A stretch of 16,340 nt of DNA, from assembly GCA_051867615.1 (NCBI GenBank), contig JBJDYU010000022.1, forward strand, positions 1 through 16,340, read 5' to 3'. The position numbers and the translations under genes are program-made. Below are positions 15,323 through 16,340 of the stretch, in pieces. Position 1 is the first letter of the stretch; each line of letters begins with the position of its first letter. The notes beneath the pieces were generated by a model. It worked only from the letters and a program-made list of their open reading frames with translations. It had not been told where the DNA came from and did not search any database. This stretch comes from RGIG5472 sp051867615 (GTDB taxonomy: Bacteria > Bacillota > Clostridia > Oscillospirales > Oscillospiraceae).

Positions 15323-15354
15323 AAGCCCACCGCCCAAACAGGCGAAACGGCGGC

Positions 15355-15383
15355 TTGACATTCCTTTCCGGCGAGTACACAAT
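15355..15383 (+). promoter_or_regulatory. Candidate promoter for the downstream lipoprotein
   Basis: A perfect TTGACA (15355-15360) is followed after 17 bases by CACAAT (15378-15383), a four-of-six -10. It would read through the gene fragment into the lipoprotein. The -10 overlaps the ATG of that fragment, so the fragment itself would not be translated from this start. Confidence 0.35.
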
Positions 15384-15534
15384 GATCCCGTGGGTAATTT
15401 CAACAGCCAGTGGTTTTTCTGCCGATGCCATCCCTATGGCACAGGAAACCAATGTCCGCCTGATTGCAGGAACAGAATTTCCCCGATTGCTGATTGATGC
15501 GGGCATCACAGACATGAACAAAGCATTTGGGTAG
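15382..15534 (+). pseudogene. 5'-truncated fragment resembling the end of an Mrr-like nuclease domain
   Basis: From the ATG at 15382 the frame encodes 50 residues to a TAG at 15532. The segment VISTASGFSADAIPMAQETN then VRLIAGTEFPRLLIDAGI resembles the last strands and helix of Mrr-type/restriction endonuclease-like domains, where a threonine-rich strand, an 'A(I/L)xxA' helix and 'I(R/E)LIxGxxLxxLL' are common. The catalytic core upstream is absent and the frame enters the HAD gene in another phase, so this looks like a remnant left by deletion or rearrangement. No ribosome binding site is evident. Assignment is by eye only. Confidence 0.4.
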
Positions 15535-15559
15535 TGTGCACATTTTAGGAGACAGAACG

Positions 15560-16189
15560 ATGAAACATAAGATAGCTGGTTTTCTCGCAATGATGATGCT
15601 TTTTTCGCTTACGGCGTGTTCCGCGCAGCAGACAAATGCGGCCGGGAATTCCCCTTCCGACGAAATTACAGATAATAACGCTGATGCCAATACCGCTGGT
15701 GAAATCGCGAGTTCTGAACTCTCCGGAGATGTTGCGATACGCGCCGCCGGATATGAATTGATTTCTGCCGGAGGGGAGTTTGGTTCCACTGACTTTTCCC
15801 AATACTATCTCCATGACATGGATGATGACGGTACCGCAGAAATTATTGTCCTGGGCGGAACCTGCGAAGCAGACGCAGTATTACTTGTATATACATATGT
15901 GAACGGCGTTTACGAGCAGGCAGGCAGCACAGACGGGAGTCATTGCAGTCTTTGCGGTAACAGTAAAGATGGCGGGCTGACCGTTCATCATGGAATCCAG
16001 GGCGTAGAAAGCATTGATTGGCTCATTCTCGAAAACAGGGAACTGGTTGAGGAGGAAATCATTGCTCCGCACGAGGTGCAGGATTATACCGAATTTGATT
16101 ATTGCATCCCTCTTACAGCCTATTCCATAAACGATCACAGCATCTTTGGCGAGACAAACGGCACCGGCGAAAAAGAAGTGTCCGAATAA
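15560..16189 (+). CDS. Small lipoprotein with acidic calcium-loop-like motif
   Basis: The 209-residue lipoprotein starts at 15560, with AGGAG eight bases upstream. The signal peptide ends at the lipobox FSLTAC (Cys20), so it is probably lipid-anchored on the outer face of the membrane. A Ser/Asn/Asp-rich spacer (21-55) leads to a compact domain containing HDMDDDGTAEIIVLGG (85-100). The D-x-D-x-D-G pattern is seen in EF-hand-like and FG-GAP/VCBS calcium loops and is common in lipoproteins of Clostridia. A later CSLCGN motif with two cysteines is seen near 145. I recognise no specific family, and partner or function is unknown. Codons are visibly more A+T-rich than in the pst operon, suggesting a different origin. 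Confidence 0.75.
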   Translation: MKHKIAGFLAMMMLFSLTACSAQQTNAAGNSPSDEITDNNADANTAGEIASSELSGDVAIRAAGYELISAGGEFGSTDFSQYYLHDMDDDGTAEIIVLGGTCEADAVLLVYTYVNGVYEQAGSTDGSHCSLCGNSKDGGLTVHHGIQGVESIDWLILENRELVEEEIIAPHEVQDYTEFDYCIPLTAYSINDHSIFGETNGTGEKEVSE

Positions 16190-16340
16190 CTGCATTGATG
16201 ATACTCTTTCGGTAATCGGTCTCTCCGCAGATGACTAATATTCCTGTCAGGGCGGCGCTGGAGGTGGCGGCGCGGCTGTGAACGGTGTAGGATTGTCAAA
16301 CATATTGGACAGAGAACTCGGCGGGAGATAACCAGGCTAA
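16190..16340. other. 151 nt with no supported gene
   Basis: No start with a ribosome binding site and no full gene is visible. A short frame 16239-16331 encodes a glycine-rich stretch then VNGVGLSNILDRELGGR and a stop, which could be the end of a decayed gene. No terminator hairpin for the lipoprotein was found here. Confidence 0.3.

Noticed and set aside
14063..15403. 446-codon minus-strand frame opposite pstB and the HAD gene
   Set aside because: The plus strand carries intact Walker and HAD motifs; the minus frame is an antisense artefact.

Overview
The window looks like a chromosomal segment of a high-GC gut-type Clostridia, most like the Oscillospiraceae. The reasons are the G+C-rich third codon positions, strong AGGAGG-type ribosome binding sites, sigma-A-like promoters, Gram-positive lipoprotein signal peptides, and the protein families present (GLUG-repeat surface proteins beside MMPL transporters, Cytidylate_kin2-like kinases). 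The genus cannot be fixed from the sequence alone.

Region 1 (about 1-8240) is a four-gene minus-strand operon with a divergent TetR-type repressor. In transcription order it holds a 100-residue beta-rich protein of unknown function (7955-7653), an MMPL/RND-type membrane transporter with an unusual repetitive tail (7610-5142), a 1476-residue GLUG-repeat cell-surface protein with two membrane segments (5161-731), and a cytidylate-kinase-like protein (727-116). Genes two and three overlap by 20 nt, and genes three and four are 3 nt apart. The divergent tetR (8238-8831) is separated from the operon by a region with five CGGACA motifs and two palindromes, which look like operators. My reading is a regulated envelope or export module: the transporter moves an unknown lipid or hydrophobic substrate and the GLUG protein is its surface partner. 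That function is inference.

Region 2 (about 8860-11157) is a divergent pair. On the minus strand is a 503-residue fusion of a TauE/SafE-type transporter with a CTP-transferase/dolichol-kinase-like membrane domain (10463-8952). On the plus strand is a second TetR-type regulator (10576-11157). Their promoters face each other and overlap, and a perfect 14-bp palindrome fills the spacer of the minus-strand promoter. This is a textbook layout for repression.

Region 3 (about 11210-15322) is a phosphate-uptake operon, pstS-pstC-pstA-pstB, with a good promoter, a 36-nt perfect palindrome after pstS, and tightly overlapping pstCAB. The place where phoU often sits is taken by a small HAD hydrolase of the soluble P-type ATPase-like kind. 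I saw no convincing Pho box.

Region 4 (15323-16340) is less G+C-rich by eye. It holds a 5'-truncated fragment resembling the end of an Mrr-like nuclease domain, a small lipoprotein with a calcium-loop-like motif, and about 150 nt without a clear gene. This looks like an acquired or decayed patch. No tRNA, rRNA, CRISPR array or intact mobile element was seen.
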